This document shows, one piece after another, positions 44,094 through 52,614 of a stretch of 64,000 nucleotides of DNA. The stretch's first letter is position 1; the number at the start of each line of letters is the position of its first letter. The stretch spans positions 496,001-560,000 of the forward strand of contig CAXMMQ010000003.1 in the NCBI GenBank assembly GCA_963693035.2. The letters are read 5' to 3'. This stretch comes from Lichenicoccus sp963693035. Lineage in GTDB: Bacteria; Pseudomonadota; Alphaproteobacteria; Acetobacterales; Acetobacteraceae. Under the pieces are notes generated by a model, which ran no database searches, was not told where the DNA came from, and saw only the letters and a list, made by a program, of their open reading frames with translations. The position numbers were made by a program, and so were the translations under genes.

Positions 44094-44867
44094 TCAGGCG
44101 GCCGACGGGTTGCGCATCGAGCGATATTCCCGTCGCACGATTTCCATCAGTTCCGGCACCGAGGTCGAGGCGGCATGGTTCTCGTACGTGACCGCGCCAC
44201 GCTGCATCAGCATGATGCGGTCGGCGATCTCCAGCGTCTGCGCATAGTTGTGCATGATCATGATGATCGACAGCGAGCCCTTCGCCTTCAGGCGCAGGAT
44301 CAGGTCGATGATCAGCCCGGCCTCGCGCGCGCCCATCGCGGCGAGCGGCTCGTCGAGCAGCAGCACGCGCGCGTTGGAATTCACCGCGCGCGCCACCGCG
44401 ATCGCCTGCCGCTGGCCGCCCGACAGCCGCTCCACCGGCAGGTCCACCGACGGCACGTGCACGCCGATCTCGTCGAGCAGTTCCTGCGTGCGCCGGCGCA
44501 TGGCGCGGTTGTTGAGCAGCCGGAACGGGCCCGGATAGACGATCTCGCGGTTGAGGAACATGTTGTGGAAGATCGACAGCCCGTTCGCCAAGGCGAGGTC
44601 CTGATAGACGCACTCGATGCCGAGCGATCGCGCATGATCGACCGAGCGCAGTTGCACCTCCTGGTTGTCGATGAACAGTCGTCCCTCGGTCTGCGTCTGG
44701 AACCCGGTCAGGATCTTCATCAGGGTCGATTTGCCGGCGCCGTTGTCGCCGAGAATGCCGAGGATCTCGCCGCGCTGGAGGTTCAGCGACACCCCGCGCA
44801 ACGCGGTGAGCGCCCCGAACTTCATCACGATGTTCTCGGCCCGGACGACCTCGGACGCCTCGCTCAT
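44094..44867 (-). CDS. Sugar ABC transporter ATP-binding protein, single cassette
   Basis: A 257-residue ATPase of the carbohydrate-uptake type 2 group, with only one cassette as in FrcA-type proteins. It shows Walker A GDNGAGKSTLMK (about 40-51), signature LSGGQRQAIAVARAV, Walker B VLLLDEPLAAMG and a His in MIMIMHNY. The start overlaps the permease stop by ATGA. It drives the importer formed with the adjacent permease and periplasmic protein. Confidence 0.94.
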   Translation of the reverse strand: MSEASEVVRAENIVMKFGALTALRGVSLNLQRGEILGILGDNGAGKSTLMKILTGFQTQTEGRLFIDNQEVQLRSVDHARSLGIECVYQDLALANGLSIFHNMFLNREIVYPGPFRLLNNRAMRRRTQELLDEIGVHVPSVDLPVERLSGGQRQAIAVARAVNSNARVLLLDEPLAAMGAREAGLIIDLILRLKAKGSLSIIMIMHNYAQTLEIADRIMLMQRGAVTYENHAASTSVPELMEIVRREYRSMRNPSAA

Positions 44868-45868
44868 CGCGCGCCTCCCAGTCGGCTCAGCCGCGTCATG
44901 TGGATGTTGAACACCATGGCGATCAGGATCGCCGCCCCCAGGATGATATTGAAGGTGAACGCGTTGATGCCGATCAGCGTGAAGCCGTCATTGAGCACGC
45001 CGAGCACGGTGGCGCCGATCAGCCCGCCGATGATGGTGCCCGAGCCGCCGGCGAGCGAGGTGCCGCCAATGACGCCGGACGCCACCGCGAGGAACATGAT
45101 CTGGCTGCCGCCCGCCTGCGGGTCCACAGACGAGATGCGGAACCCCTCGAGCATGCCGACGAAGCCCGACAGCGTGGCGCTCAGCACGAAGTTGCCGATC
45201 TTGAGGCGCTTCACGTTGATGCCGGTCTCGGCAGCGCCCAGCGGATTGCCGCCGGACGCGACCGTGTGCAGTCCCCAGCGGGTGTTGCGCAGCAGAACAT
45301 GCATCGACAGACCGATCACGATCGCCCAGCAGATCTCGCTGTAGCCCCAATGGCCGAAAAAGGCCTGGAAGCCGGGCGATCCGGGCGCATCGACCGGCGT
45401 GCCGGCCGAGATGGTGAGCGTCAGGCCGTTGAGCAGGAACATGGTGCCGAGCGTGGTGACGAAGCTCGGCACCCGCAGGAACACCGTGACCAGCCCGTTG
45501 ACCAGGCCGATCGCGGCACTCGCGAGCAGTCCGAGCAGCAGGCCGAGCGGCGCCGGCAGTCCGGCCAGCACCGCGAAATGCATCACGAACGGCGCGAAAG
45601 CGAAGATCATGCCGGCGGAGAGATCGATCTCGCCGCCGATCATCAGCATGATCTCGCCGAACGAGATGATCGCCGCCGGTGCGATGAACTGCGACAGGTT
45701 CTCCAGGCTGGCCGAGGTCAGCAGGAAGTCCCGGTTCTCGGCCTCGAAATAGGCGATCAGCAGCACCGCCACCACGAGGATGCTGATCTCGCGCCATTTC
45801 AGGATGCTGTCGAGCAGGATGCCCGCGGACGAGCGCCGCCGCAGGTCAGCCGTAGTGGTGGTGGCCAT
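44864..45868 (-). CDS. Ribose-type ABC transporter permease
   Basis: A 334-residue BPD_transp_2 permease with about nine or ten membrane segments, GEIMLMIGGEIDLSAGMIFAF (the conserved EIDLS motif) and the C-terminal ASGVIGGTSLAGGSGTIIGGLIGATVL motif. It overlaps both neighbours by 1-4 bases, showing a tight operon of binding protein, permease and ATPase. The substrate is not predictable from this subunit. Confidence 0.93.
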   Translation of the reverse strand: MATTTTADLRRRSSAGILLDSILKWREISILVVAVLLIAYFEAENRDFLLTSASLENLSQFIAPAAIISFGEIMLMIGGEIDLSAGMIFAFAPFVMHFAVLAGLPAPLGLLLGLLASAAIGLVNGLVTVFLRVPSFVTTLGTMFLLNGLTLTISAGTPVDAPGSPGFQAFFGHWGYSEICWAIVIGLSMHVLLRNTRWGLHTVASGGNPLGAAETGINVKRLKIGNFVLSATLSGFVGMLEGFRISSVDPQAGGSQIMFLAVASGVIGGTSLAGGSGTIIGGLIGATVLGVLNDGFTLIGINAFTFNIILGAAILIAMVFNIHMTRLSRLGGAR

Positions 45869-46950
45869 CAGCCGCCGATCGCACCGTGCAGCGGCACGAT
45901 CTGCGCGGTCGCAGACTTGCCCTCGTAGCGCGTCGAAGTGGACAGATACGGCCCGACGCTCTCCTTGGTTACGAACTTCAGGCCGGTATTGATGTCGGCC
46001 GGGCCGGTCAGGCCGCCGGAGACCAGGAAGGTGAACATCTCGACCGAGGTGTAGAAGCCCTGCAGGTACGCCTGCTGGTCGATGGTGAAGTCGAGCGCGC
46101 CCTTCTGGATCAGCTCCAGGGTGCGCGGCAGCAGGTCAAACCCGCCGCCATGCACGCCTTTGGCTACCAGGCCATACTGCTCCATGGTTTCGGCGATGCC
46201 CTGCGTGCTGCCCGCATCGACGGCGAACATGCCCTTCACGTGCTGATGGCCGAGATAGTACGACTTGATCTTCGAGAGCTCCTCGTTGACCGTGGCGCCG
46301 GTCGCGACGACGTCGATGTCGATCTTCTTGCCGGATTTCTTGATGACGCTGACGGCGCCGTCGAGCCGCGGCTGGATGTTGAGCTGGCCGGGCGTTGCGA
46401 TGAACATCGCCACCGTGCCGCTGTCGATCAGGCTGACGATCCGCTCGCCGAGCAGCACGCCGGCCTGGAACAGGTCCTGGCCGATATAGGCGAGCCGCTT
46501 GCTGCCGCTGCCCGCCGGCGCGTCGGCGTTGTAGGCGAACACCGGGATGCCGGCGGCAAGTGCCTTTTCGATCGGGTCCTCGAAGGCCTTGGGATCGACG
46601 ATGCAGACGGCGATCGCGCTCGCCTTGGCGGCGATCGCGGAGTTCATCGCGTTCACCATCTCGCTGACATCGGCAGTCGCCGATCCGGTCCACTGGTAGG
46701 AGCAGCCGAGCATCGCGGTCGCGTCGTGGATGCCGTACTGGGTCGGCGTGAAGAACGGGTTGGTGGTGACGTGGTTGACGAACACGAAGCGCCAGGCCGG
46801 GTGGCTCGGAAACGGTGCCGCGCCGGCGGCGGTGGCGCGGCCGCCACCGGCCAGCAAGGCCGCCGAGGAGGCCAATCCCGCGAGGCCTGCGCTGTGCAGA
46901 AGGCCCCGCCGCAGGCGGTCTGCGGGGGGCGCGTCGTCTTGGTGATCCAT
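45868..46950 (-). CDS. Periplasmic sugar-binding protein of ribose-type ABC importer
   Basis: A 360-residue substrate-binding protein of the Peripla_BP_4 type. The N-terminus RLRRGLLHSAGLAGLASSAALLAGG has a twin Arg and a hydrophobic core, suggesting Tat or Sec export. The mature part shows FVFVNHVTTNPFFTPTQYG, GIPVFAYNADAP, AYIGQDLFQAGVLLGERIV and DQQAYLQGFYTSVEMF, all typical ligand-site regions. AGGAG precedes the ATG. First gene of the importer-dehydrogenase operon; the likely ligand is a sugar or sugar acid, inferred from the linked dehydrogenase. Confidence 0.9.
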   Translation of the reverse strand: MDHQDDAPPADRLRRGLLHSAGLAGLASSAALLAGGGRATAAGAAPFPSHPAWRFVFVNHVTTNPFFTPTQYGIHDATAMLGCSYQWTGSATADVSEMVNAMNSAIAAKASAIAVCIVDPKAFEDPIEKALAAGIPVFAYNADAPAGSGSKRLAYIGQDLFQAGVLLGERIVSLIDSGTVAMFIATPGQLNIQPRLDGAVSVIKKSGKKIDIDVVATGATVNEELSKIKSYYLGHQHVKGMFAVDAGSTQGIAETMEQYGLVAKGVHGGGFDLLPRTLELIQKGALDFTIDQQAYLQGFYTSVEMFTFLVSGGLTGPADINTGLKFVTKESVGPYLSTSTRYEGKSATAQIVPLHGAIGG

Positions 46951-47014
46951 GATGTCTCCTCCGGGTACGCCTCTTCCGGGCGCCAGCCGAGATTTGCGCC
47001 GTTACCGGCGGTTG

Positions 47015-48886
47015 TCAAAGCCCGGTTCTGGTGTCCGCGACGGTGAGCTGCCGCAGCCGCAGGGCCGCCCGCAATCCGGCCCGTGCGCCAGGCAGGCTCT
47101 GGTGGTGGTCGTCGGCAGCCAGCGTCAGCGCCTGGGTCGAGAGCGCGGGACCCATCTCCCACCCCGCCCAGGTTGCATGCTTGGACAGCGCGAACACCAG
47201 CATGCGTCCGACCCGCTCGACCAGGGACTGCTCGGCCGAGTGCAGCGCATGCCGGCGCACCGTCTCCTGGTCCTCCGCCCAGGCGAACTCGCGCTCGAGC
47301 GAAGACTGCATCGCCGGTATGGCTTCATAGAGACAGTTCACGAAGAGCTGGTGCGTCTCCGGATAGTAGCGCGCGCCACGGGCCACGATGCCACGTGCCG
47401 CCACCTCGAGGGGCTCGCGCAGCATGACGATCTGCGGCGCCGACTCGAAATCGTCCTCGTCCGGCTCGACCTCCTCATACTCCTCGGCCACCGGAGGCGC
47501 CGCCTCCGGTCCATCCGGCTCCTGTCCAACCGGCTCCTGGCCGTCGGGCTCAGGGACATCCGGCTCGGGCTGGTCGGTCGTTGCGGCATCCACCGGCGGC
47601 GATGGCCCGGATACCGGCGCCGTCACCTCCGTCGCGCCCGCTACCGGCGGCGCCTCGAGGTTCGTCGGCCGCGACACCGGCCGGCTGCGGCGCGGCACAC
47701 GGAGGTCGCGCAGCAACTGCGCCAGCGCCGCGGCGATCTCCGCCGACACCGCACTGTCCGGGGCATGCTGCTCGATCAGCGCCACCAGCCAGGCCGGACG
47801 ATGCGCGGCGACCAGCGTCGCGTAGGCGCGCAGCGAGACCTGCTGCTGCAGCCCGTCGCGTCGGCGCAGGAACTGCCGGTAGCCGTCCGGCAGCACCGGA
47901 AAATCATGCGGGAATTCAACGAACACCGAGATGTTGCGCCCACAGAACGGGATGCCGAACACCGGCCCCAGGTGCAGCCATTCCTGGTTCCAGGCGAGAT
48001 CATAGACCTCGTCCTTGAACACCAGGCCGGCGGCGCCGTGCACGAAGTAGGGCATGCCGACCCCGGCGAGGGTGTCGGTCCCGGAGCCGGGCAGGAAGGC
48101 GTCGAAGATGTAGTGCACCACGATGCCGTCGCCGGCGTCGACGCTCTCGTGGCGGTCGTATCCGGCGCCGAGCCGCTCGGCGATGGAGCGGAACCGGAAG
48201 CTCGCGGGCGACGTGGTGGCGCCGGGATGCAGGATCACCTCGACATCGGGAGGCAGCCGGAAGAACTTCTTCGCCAGCTCCTCGGCAACCCAGTAGGCCG
48301 GCATGTGCGGCGCCCCGTCATACGGGTCGGCGAGCGTATCCTGGTCGGTCCGGTTGCCGAGCAGCACCACTTCGGTCCAGTCCTGGCCGAGGTTGCGCCC
48401 CTCCGCCTGCGCCACCAAGGTTGCGTCCACCACGTCGTGCCAGCCATCGAGACCGTCCACCGCGCGCCGCACCCGGCCATAGACACCGTCGCGCTGGCCG
48501 ATCATCACCTCGAACACGCGGCCTTCGCGGCAGGACCGGTAGCGCATGCCGATCCGGTTCGAGGGCAGCGACGCCACCTTGGCCCCCATGCCGAAATTCT
48601 GTTCCAGGCTGTTCTGCTTGCGGATCGAGGAGGCGATGTCGCACATTCGGAACAGCTCATCCGCAGTCATGCCCCGCCCGCTGTTCCAGATCGCAAGCTT
48701 GGGGGCGTCGTCCACCACGATGCCGGACAGCTCGACCCGCCGCTCGCCGTCGGGCGCCGTCTGTGCCGCCTCGATGGCATTGCGCACCAGCTCGCGCAGC
48801 ATCATCGACCTGGGGCAGCGATCGATCATGCTGGCAACGAGGAAGCTCTCGTCGCCGACACGCAACTGCGTGATCTGCGAACTCAT
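47015..48886 (-). CDS. GHKL-type ATP-binding protein of unknown function
   Basis: A 623-residue cytoplasmic protein with an N-terminal GHKL (Hsp90/MutL/kinase) ATP-binding domain. N-box MLRELVRNAIEAAQ is at 29-42 (Glu32, Asn36), G1 IWNSGRGM at 66-73 and G2 NFGMGAKVASLP at 97-108. G1 has Asn68 where Asp normally contacts the adenine base. After a transducer-like middle region to about residue 390, a Pro/Glu-rich acidic linker (about 430-495) leads to a helical C-terminal domain of about 115 residues. I cannot name a family; MORC-like or HtpG-like ATPases are the nearest in form. It lies 43 bases after adenine deaminase on the same strand. Confidence 0.75.
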   Translation of the reverse strand: MSSQITQLRVGDESFLVASMIDRCPRSMMLRELVRNAIEAAQTAPDGERRVELSGIVVDDAPKLAIWNSGRGMTADELFRMCDIASSIRKQNSLEQNFGMGAKVASLPSNRIGMRYRSCREGRVFEVMIGQRDGVYGRVRRAVDGLDGWHDVVDATLVAQAEGRNLGQDWTEVVLLGNRTDQDTLADPYDGAPHMPAYWVAEELAKKFFRLPPDVEVILHPGATTSPASFRFRSIAERLGAGYDRHESVDAGDGIVVHYIFDAFLPGSGTDTLAGVGMPYFVHGAAGLVFKDEVYDLAWNQEWLHLGPVFGIPFCGRNISVFVEFPHDFPVLPDGYRQFLRRRDGLQQQVSLRAYATLVAAHRPAWLVALIEQHAPDSAVSAEIAAALAQLLRDLRVPRRSRPVSRPTNLEAPPVAGATEVTAPVSGPSPPVDAATTDQPEPDVPEPDGQEPVGQEPDGPEAAPPVAEEYEEVEPDEDDFESAPQIVMLREPLEVAARGIVARGARYYPETHQLFVNCLYEAIPAMQSSLEREFAWAEDQETVRRHALHSAEQSLVERVGRMLVFALSKHATWAGWEMGPALSTQALTLAADDHHQSLPGARAGLRAALRLRQLTVADTRTGL

Positions 48887-48929
48887 CGGCTTCCCTCGCT
48901 GATAAAGACGAGGCTCTCCGGAGGCAGGC

Positions 48930-50759
48930 TCAGACAGCCTCGAAGAGCGGGAGTTGTTGCATTTCGGGAACGGTAACCAAGCCCTTGTCGGTGATGCGTA
49001 TAGCAGGGATCACTGATAACGGGATCAAATTGAATCCCATATACGGCAGCCGGCAGCCGGCGGCGACCCAAGCCTGCTTGAGCACCGCCGCCTGCGCCGC
49101 CACCTCGGGTGCGCGCAGGTCCGAAAGCAGGCCAGCCACCGGGAGCGCCACCATCGCCGCCACCGCGCCATGCTGCACCACCACCACGCCGCCGCCCTCG
49201 GCCCGTATCGCCTCGACCGCGATCCGCATGTCGGCCTCGCTGGTGCCGGCGACAACGATGTTGTGGGCGTCATGGCCGACGCTGCTGGCCACCGCGCCAT
49301 GCGTCAGGCCGAAGCCGCGCAGCAGCCCGTGCGCTACCGCGCCGGACCGGCCATGCCGCTCCAGCACCGACAGGAAGCACAGATCGTGGCCGTCGAAATG
49401 CTGCTGCCAGTCGGCGGCGAAGTGCAGCTCGACCACCTGGTGATGCAGCGCGATGTCGGTCGGATCATGGATGGCGATCACGTTGACCCGGCAGGGGGCA
49501 TCCGGAAGCAAGGGCGTCAGAATTGCCCCTGGTTCCGCGTCCGGCGCCGGCAGGTGCACCGTCCGGTAGGCCGCCTCCGGATACCGGTAGCGCATCGCCG
49601 AAAACTGCCGGTCCAGCGCCGGGGTGACGCGGCCCTCCTCGACCGCCAGCGTGCCGCCGTACCAGGTGTTGCGCACCCGCATGCCGTCATCGAGCAGCAC
49701 CAGGTCGGCGCGCCGGCCGCCGCCGAGGCCGCCGATCTCGCCGTCCATGCCGAACCTCGTCGCGGCATGCAGCGAGCCCATCGCCCAGGCGGTCCCGCGC
49801 CCGATCCCGGCCTCGATCGCCTGGCGCAGCACCCAGTCCTGGCCGAACAGGAACAGATCGTCGGCGTCGCGGTCGTCGGTGCACAGGCACACGCGCTGCG
49901 CACTCATGCCGAGCTCGGTGATGGCGCGGATCGCCGCCGGCAGGCTGTGCCACGGCGTGCCGGGCGGCCCGCCGCGCAGGAAGATCCACACCCCGGCCTC
50001 GATCAGGTCGGCGGCGATCTCGCGGGTCACCGCCTCGTGGGTGTCGGTGACGCCGCTGGCCGCATAGGCAGCCACGAACTCGCGGCCATAGACATGCCCG
50101 CTGACCGGCCGGCCGCGCCGCAGCGCCTCGGCCACGATGGCATGGCTGCGCGCGTCGCCCTCGCAGAGCTGGACGAAATCCATCTTCTCGCCGAGCGCCA
50201 CCGCCTCCGGCCAGCGGTCGAACAGCCTGCCGATCTTGGCGGGCGTGAGGTCGCCGCCCGCGGTCTCGAACACCGGCGAGGTGGCCGGCACGGTGCTCGG
50301 CACGGTGAGAAAGATGCTGAGCGGTGCCGCGCGCGCGTCCTCCAGCATCCACTCCACCCCCTGCGCGTCGCATACGTTGCCGATCTCGTGGCTATCGCAG
50401 AAGATCGTGGTGGTGCCGTTGAGCAGCGCCGCCTCGGCATAGGCGCAGGCGGTCATCATGCTGCTCTCGATATGCAGGTGCGGGTCGATCAGCCCGGGTG
50501 CGATGATGCCGCCGGCCGCGTCGTACACGTGGGCTGCATCGCGGCACCGCCCGGCCGGGTGCATCGCCGCGATCCGGCCATGGCTGATCCAAAGCTCTCG
50601 GTCCTCCAGCATGCGCCCCGAATAGGTCGAGAGCAGCCGTGCCCCGCGTATCACCAGGTCGGGTGGCTGGCGTCCGGAGGCGACGGCCGCGAGGCCGCGC
50701 GTGACCTCGTGCAGGGGCGGAACCGAGAAGCGGGTCAGGCCGGGCGAGGGTGCTGTCAT
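48930..50759 (-). CDS. ade: Adenine deaminase
   Basis: Deaminates adenine to hypoxanthine in purine salvage; an amidohydrolase of the AdeC type with 609 residues. Metal-binding and catalytic features are GLIDPHLHIESSMMT, IFCDSHEIGNV, VSGHVYG, and CLCTDDRDADDLFLFG. The C-terminal domain shows HGAVASSVGHDAHNIVVAG and GFNLIPLSVIPAIRITDKGL, both conserved in AdeC. Transcribed toward the GHKL gene and divergent from murJ. Confidence 0.95.
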   Translation of the reverse strand: MTAPSPGLTRFSVPPLHEVTRGLAAVASGRQPPDLVIRGARLLSTYSGRMLEDRELWISHGRIAAMHPAGRCRDAAHVYDAAGGIIAPGLIDPHLHIESSMMTACAYAEAALLNGTTTIFCDSHEIGNVCDAQGVEWMLEDARAAPLSIFLTVPSTVPATSPVFETAGGDLTPAKIGRLFDRWPEAVALGEKMDFVQLCEGDARSHAIVAEALRRGRPVSGHVYGREFVAAYAASGVTDTHEAVTREIAADLIEAGVWIFLRGGPPGTPWHSLPAAIRAITELGMSAQRVCLCTDDRDADDLFLFGQDWVLRQAIEAGIGRGTAWAMGSLHAATRFGMDGEIGGLGGGRRADLVLLDDGMRVRNTWYGGTLAVEEGRVTPALDRQFSAMRYRYPEAAYRTVHLPAPDAEPGAILTPLLPDAPCRVNVIAIHDPTDIALHHQVVELHFAADWQQHFDGHDLCFLSVLERHGRSGAVAHGLLRGFGLTHGAVASSVGHDAHNIVVAGTSEADMRIAVEAIRAEGGGVVVVQHGAVAAMVALPVAGLLSDLRAPEVAAQAAVLKQAWVAAGCRLPYMGFNLIPLSVIPAIRITDKGLVTVPEMQQLPLFEAV

Positions 50760-50850
50760 GACGCGATGCTAGCACCGCGCCGCCTCGCCGCTTCAAGCGA
50801 TCCGCCAAGTTCGTGTGACACCGCGGGCGCGCTTGACGCATAAGCGGCGC

Positions 50851-52419
50851 ATGATCAGAGGCATCCTCACCGTCGGCGGCTGGACCATGGCGAGCCGCGT
50901 GCTCGGGCTGGTGCGCGACCGCCTGCTGGCCACGTACATGGGCGTCGGCCCGGCGCAGGACGCCTTCCAGGTCGCGGTCCGGCTGCCCAACATGTTCCGC
51001 CGGCTGTTCGGCGAGGGCGCCTTCAATGCGGCCTTCGTGCCGCTGTTCACCTCGCTGCTGGCGCGCGAAGGCCACGAGACCGCCCGCCGCTTCGCGCGCG
51101 AGGCGATGGCGGTGCTCGGCTTCTGGCTGCTCGGCATCACCGTGCTCGGCGAGATCTTCATGCCGCAGCTGATGTACGTGATCGGCTCCGGCCTCGCCCG
51201 CCATCCGGCCACCTTCACGCTCGCCGTCGAGCTGGCCCGCATCACCTTCCCCTACCTGATGCTGATCTGCCTGGCCGCCCTGGTCTCCGGCGTACTGAAC
51301 GGGCTGGACCAGTTCGGCATCGCGTCGGCCGCCTACGTCGCCTTCAACCTGGTCGGCATCGCCTGCATCGTCTGGCTGACGCCGCACGTGCCGAGCGTCG
51401 CCATCGCCGCCGCCTGGGGCTTCACGCTCTCGGGCGTGGTGCAGCTCGCGATCCTGCTGGTCGGCAGCAGGCGGGCCGGCATGGGCCTGGGCCTGCCGCG
51501 CCCGCGGCTGACGCCGGACATGCGCGAGCTGATGCGCCGCATGGTGCCCGGGCTGGTCGGCAGCGGCATCAGCCAGCTCAACCTGACCGTGGACACGCTG
51601 ATCGCCACCTGGCTGCCGCCGGGCAGCCTCTCGCTGATGTATTTCGCCGACCGCCTCAACCAGCTCCCGCTCGGCGTGCTCGGCAACGCGGCCGGCACGA
51701 CGATGCTGCCGGTGCTGACCCGCGAGGTGCAGACCGGGCAGCTCGAGGAGGCGCACGCCACCCAGAACCGCGCCATCGAGTACGGCCTAATCCTGACCTT
51801 GCCGGCCGCCTTTGCGCTCGCCGCGCTGGCGGTGCCGCTGATGGCGGCGCTGTTCGAGAGCGGCGCCTTCACCGCCCATGATGCGGTGCTGTCTGCGCAA
51901 TCCTTGTGCGGCTATGCGCTCGGCCTGCCGTTCTTCGTGCTGGTCAAGGTGCTGTCGCCGGCGTTCTTCGCCCGCGGCGACACCCGGACTCCGGTACAGA
52001 TCGGCATCAGTACGCTGGCAATCAACTTCGCGCTCAACCTCGCACTGATGCGCCCGCTCGCCCATGTCGGGCCGCCGGTGGCGAGCTCGGTGGCGGCGAT
52101 CCTGAACACCACGCTGCTGGGCGCACTCCTGCTCAGGCGCGGCTGGCTGCGGCCGGACCGGGCACTGCTCTGGCGGCTGGCGCGGATGCTGCTGGCGGCG
52201 GTGGCGATGGCCGCAATCCTGCGCGGTGCGCAGGCGATGCTGCCGACGCCGGTGATCTTCATGCATGGCGGCCACCGGCTGCTGGTGCTGGCCGGCCTGA
52301 TCACGCTTGGTCTGGCGAGTTACGCCATCGGCCTGGAACTGCTCGGCATCGGGGCCTCCGGCCAGATCAGGCGGCAGATCCACAGGCGTCTGCTGATACG
52401 ACGGGCCGGCTCGATCTGA
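50851..52419 (+). CDS. murJ: Lipid II flippase MurJ (MviN)
   Basis: Flips the peptidoglycan precursor lipid II across the inner membrane. The 522-residue polytopic protein of the MOP superfamily begins MIRGILTVGGWTMASRVLGLVRDRLLA and carries the conserved FRRLFGEGAFNAAFVPLF loop, FPYLMLICLAALVSGVLN and the Arg-rich segment ISQLNLTVDTLIATWLP. About 14 membrane helices can be traced. The ATG at 50851 fits family starts; a frame open from 50815 adds 12 residues. Confidence 0.96.
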   Translation: MIRGILTVGGWTMASRVLGLVRDRLLATYMGVGPAQDAFQVAVRLPNMFRRLFGEGAFNAAFVPLFTSLLAREGHETARRFAREAMAVLGFWLLGITVLGEIFMPQLMYVIGSGLARHPATFTLAVELARITFPYLMLICLAALVSGVLNGLDQFGIASAAYVAFNLVGIACIVWLTPHVPSVAIAAAWGFTLSGVVQLAILLVGSRRAGMGLGLPRPRLTPDMRELMRRMVPGLVGSGISQLNLTVDTLIATWLPPGSLSLMYFADRLNQLPLGVLGNAAGTTMLPVLTREVQTGQLEEAHATQNRAIEYGLILTLPAAFALAALAVPLMAALFESGAFTAHDAVLSAQSLCGYALGLPFFVLVKVLSPAFFARGDTRTPVQIGISTLAINFALNLALMRPLAHVGPPVASSVAAILNTTLLGALLLRRGWLRPDRALLWRLARMLLAAVAMAAILRGAQAMLPTPVIFMHGGHRLLVLAGLITLGLASYAIGLELLGIGASGQIRRQIHRRLLIRRAGSI

Positions 52420-52614
52420 GATAAAAGATCAATATATATCTCGGCCTGGTCAATAAAACCGCCATAAGCCTGCGAAAGAAATATCGACTTTCGTTCCGTA
52501 TTGGTCCGTTTCGTGCATTGACCCACCGCGGCTCCGGAATGCAGTTTTACTTCCGGAACCTGGCGTCGCCGCCGATGCGCCGTCGCCTGATGCTACAGAA
52601 CGAATGGAAGCAGG

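Noticed and set aside
47015..50759. Defence island formed by the GHKL ATPase and adenine deaminase
   Set aside because: Adenine deaminase is a normal AdeC-type salvage enzyme and no nuclease, toxin or integrase gene is nearby, so a defence role has no support beyond adjacency.
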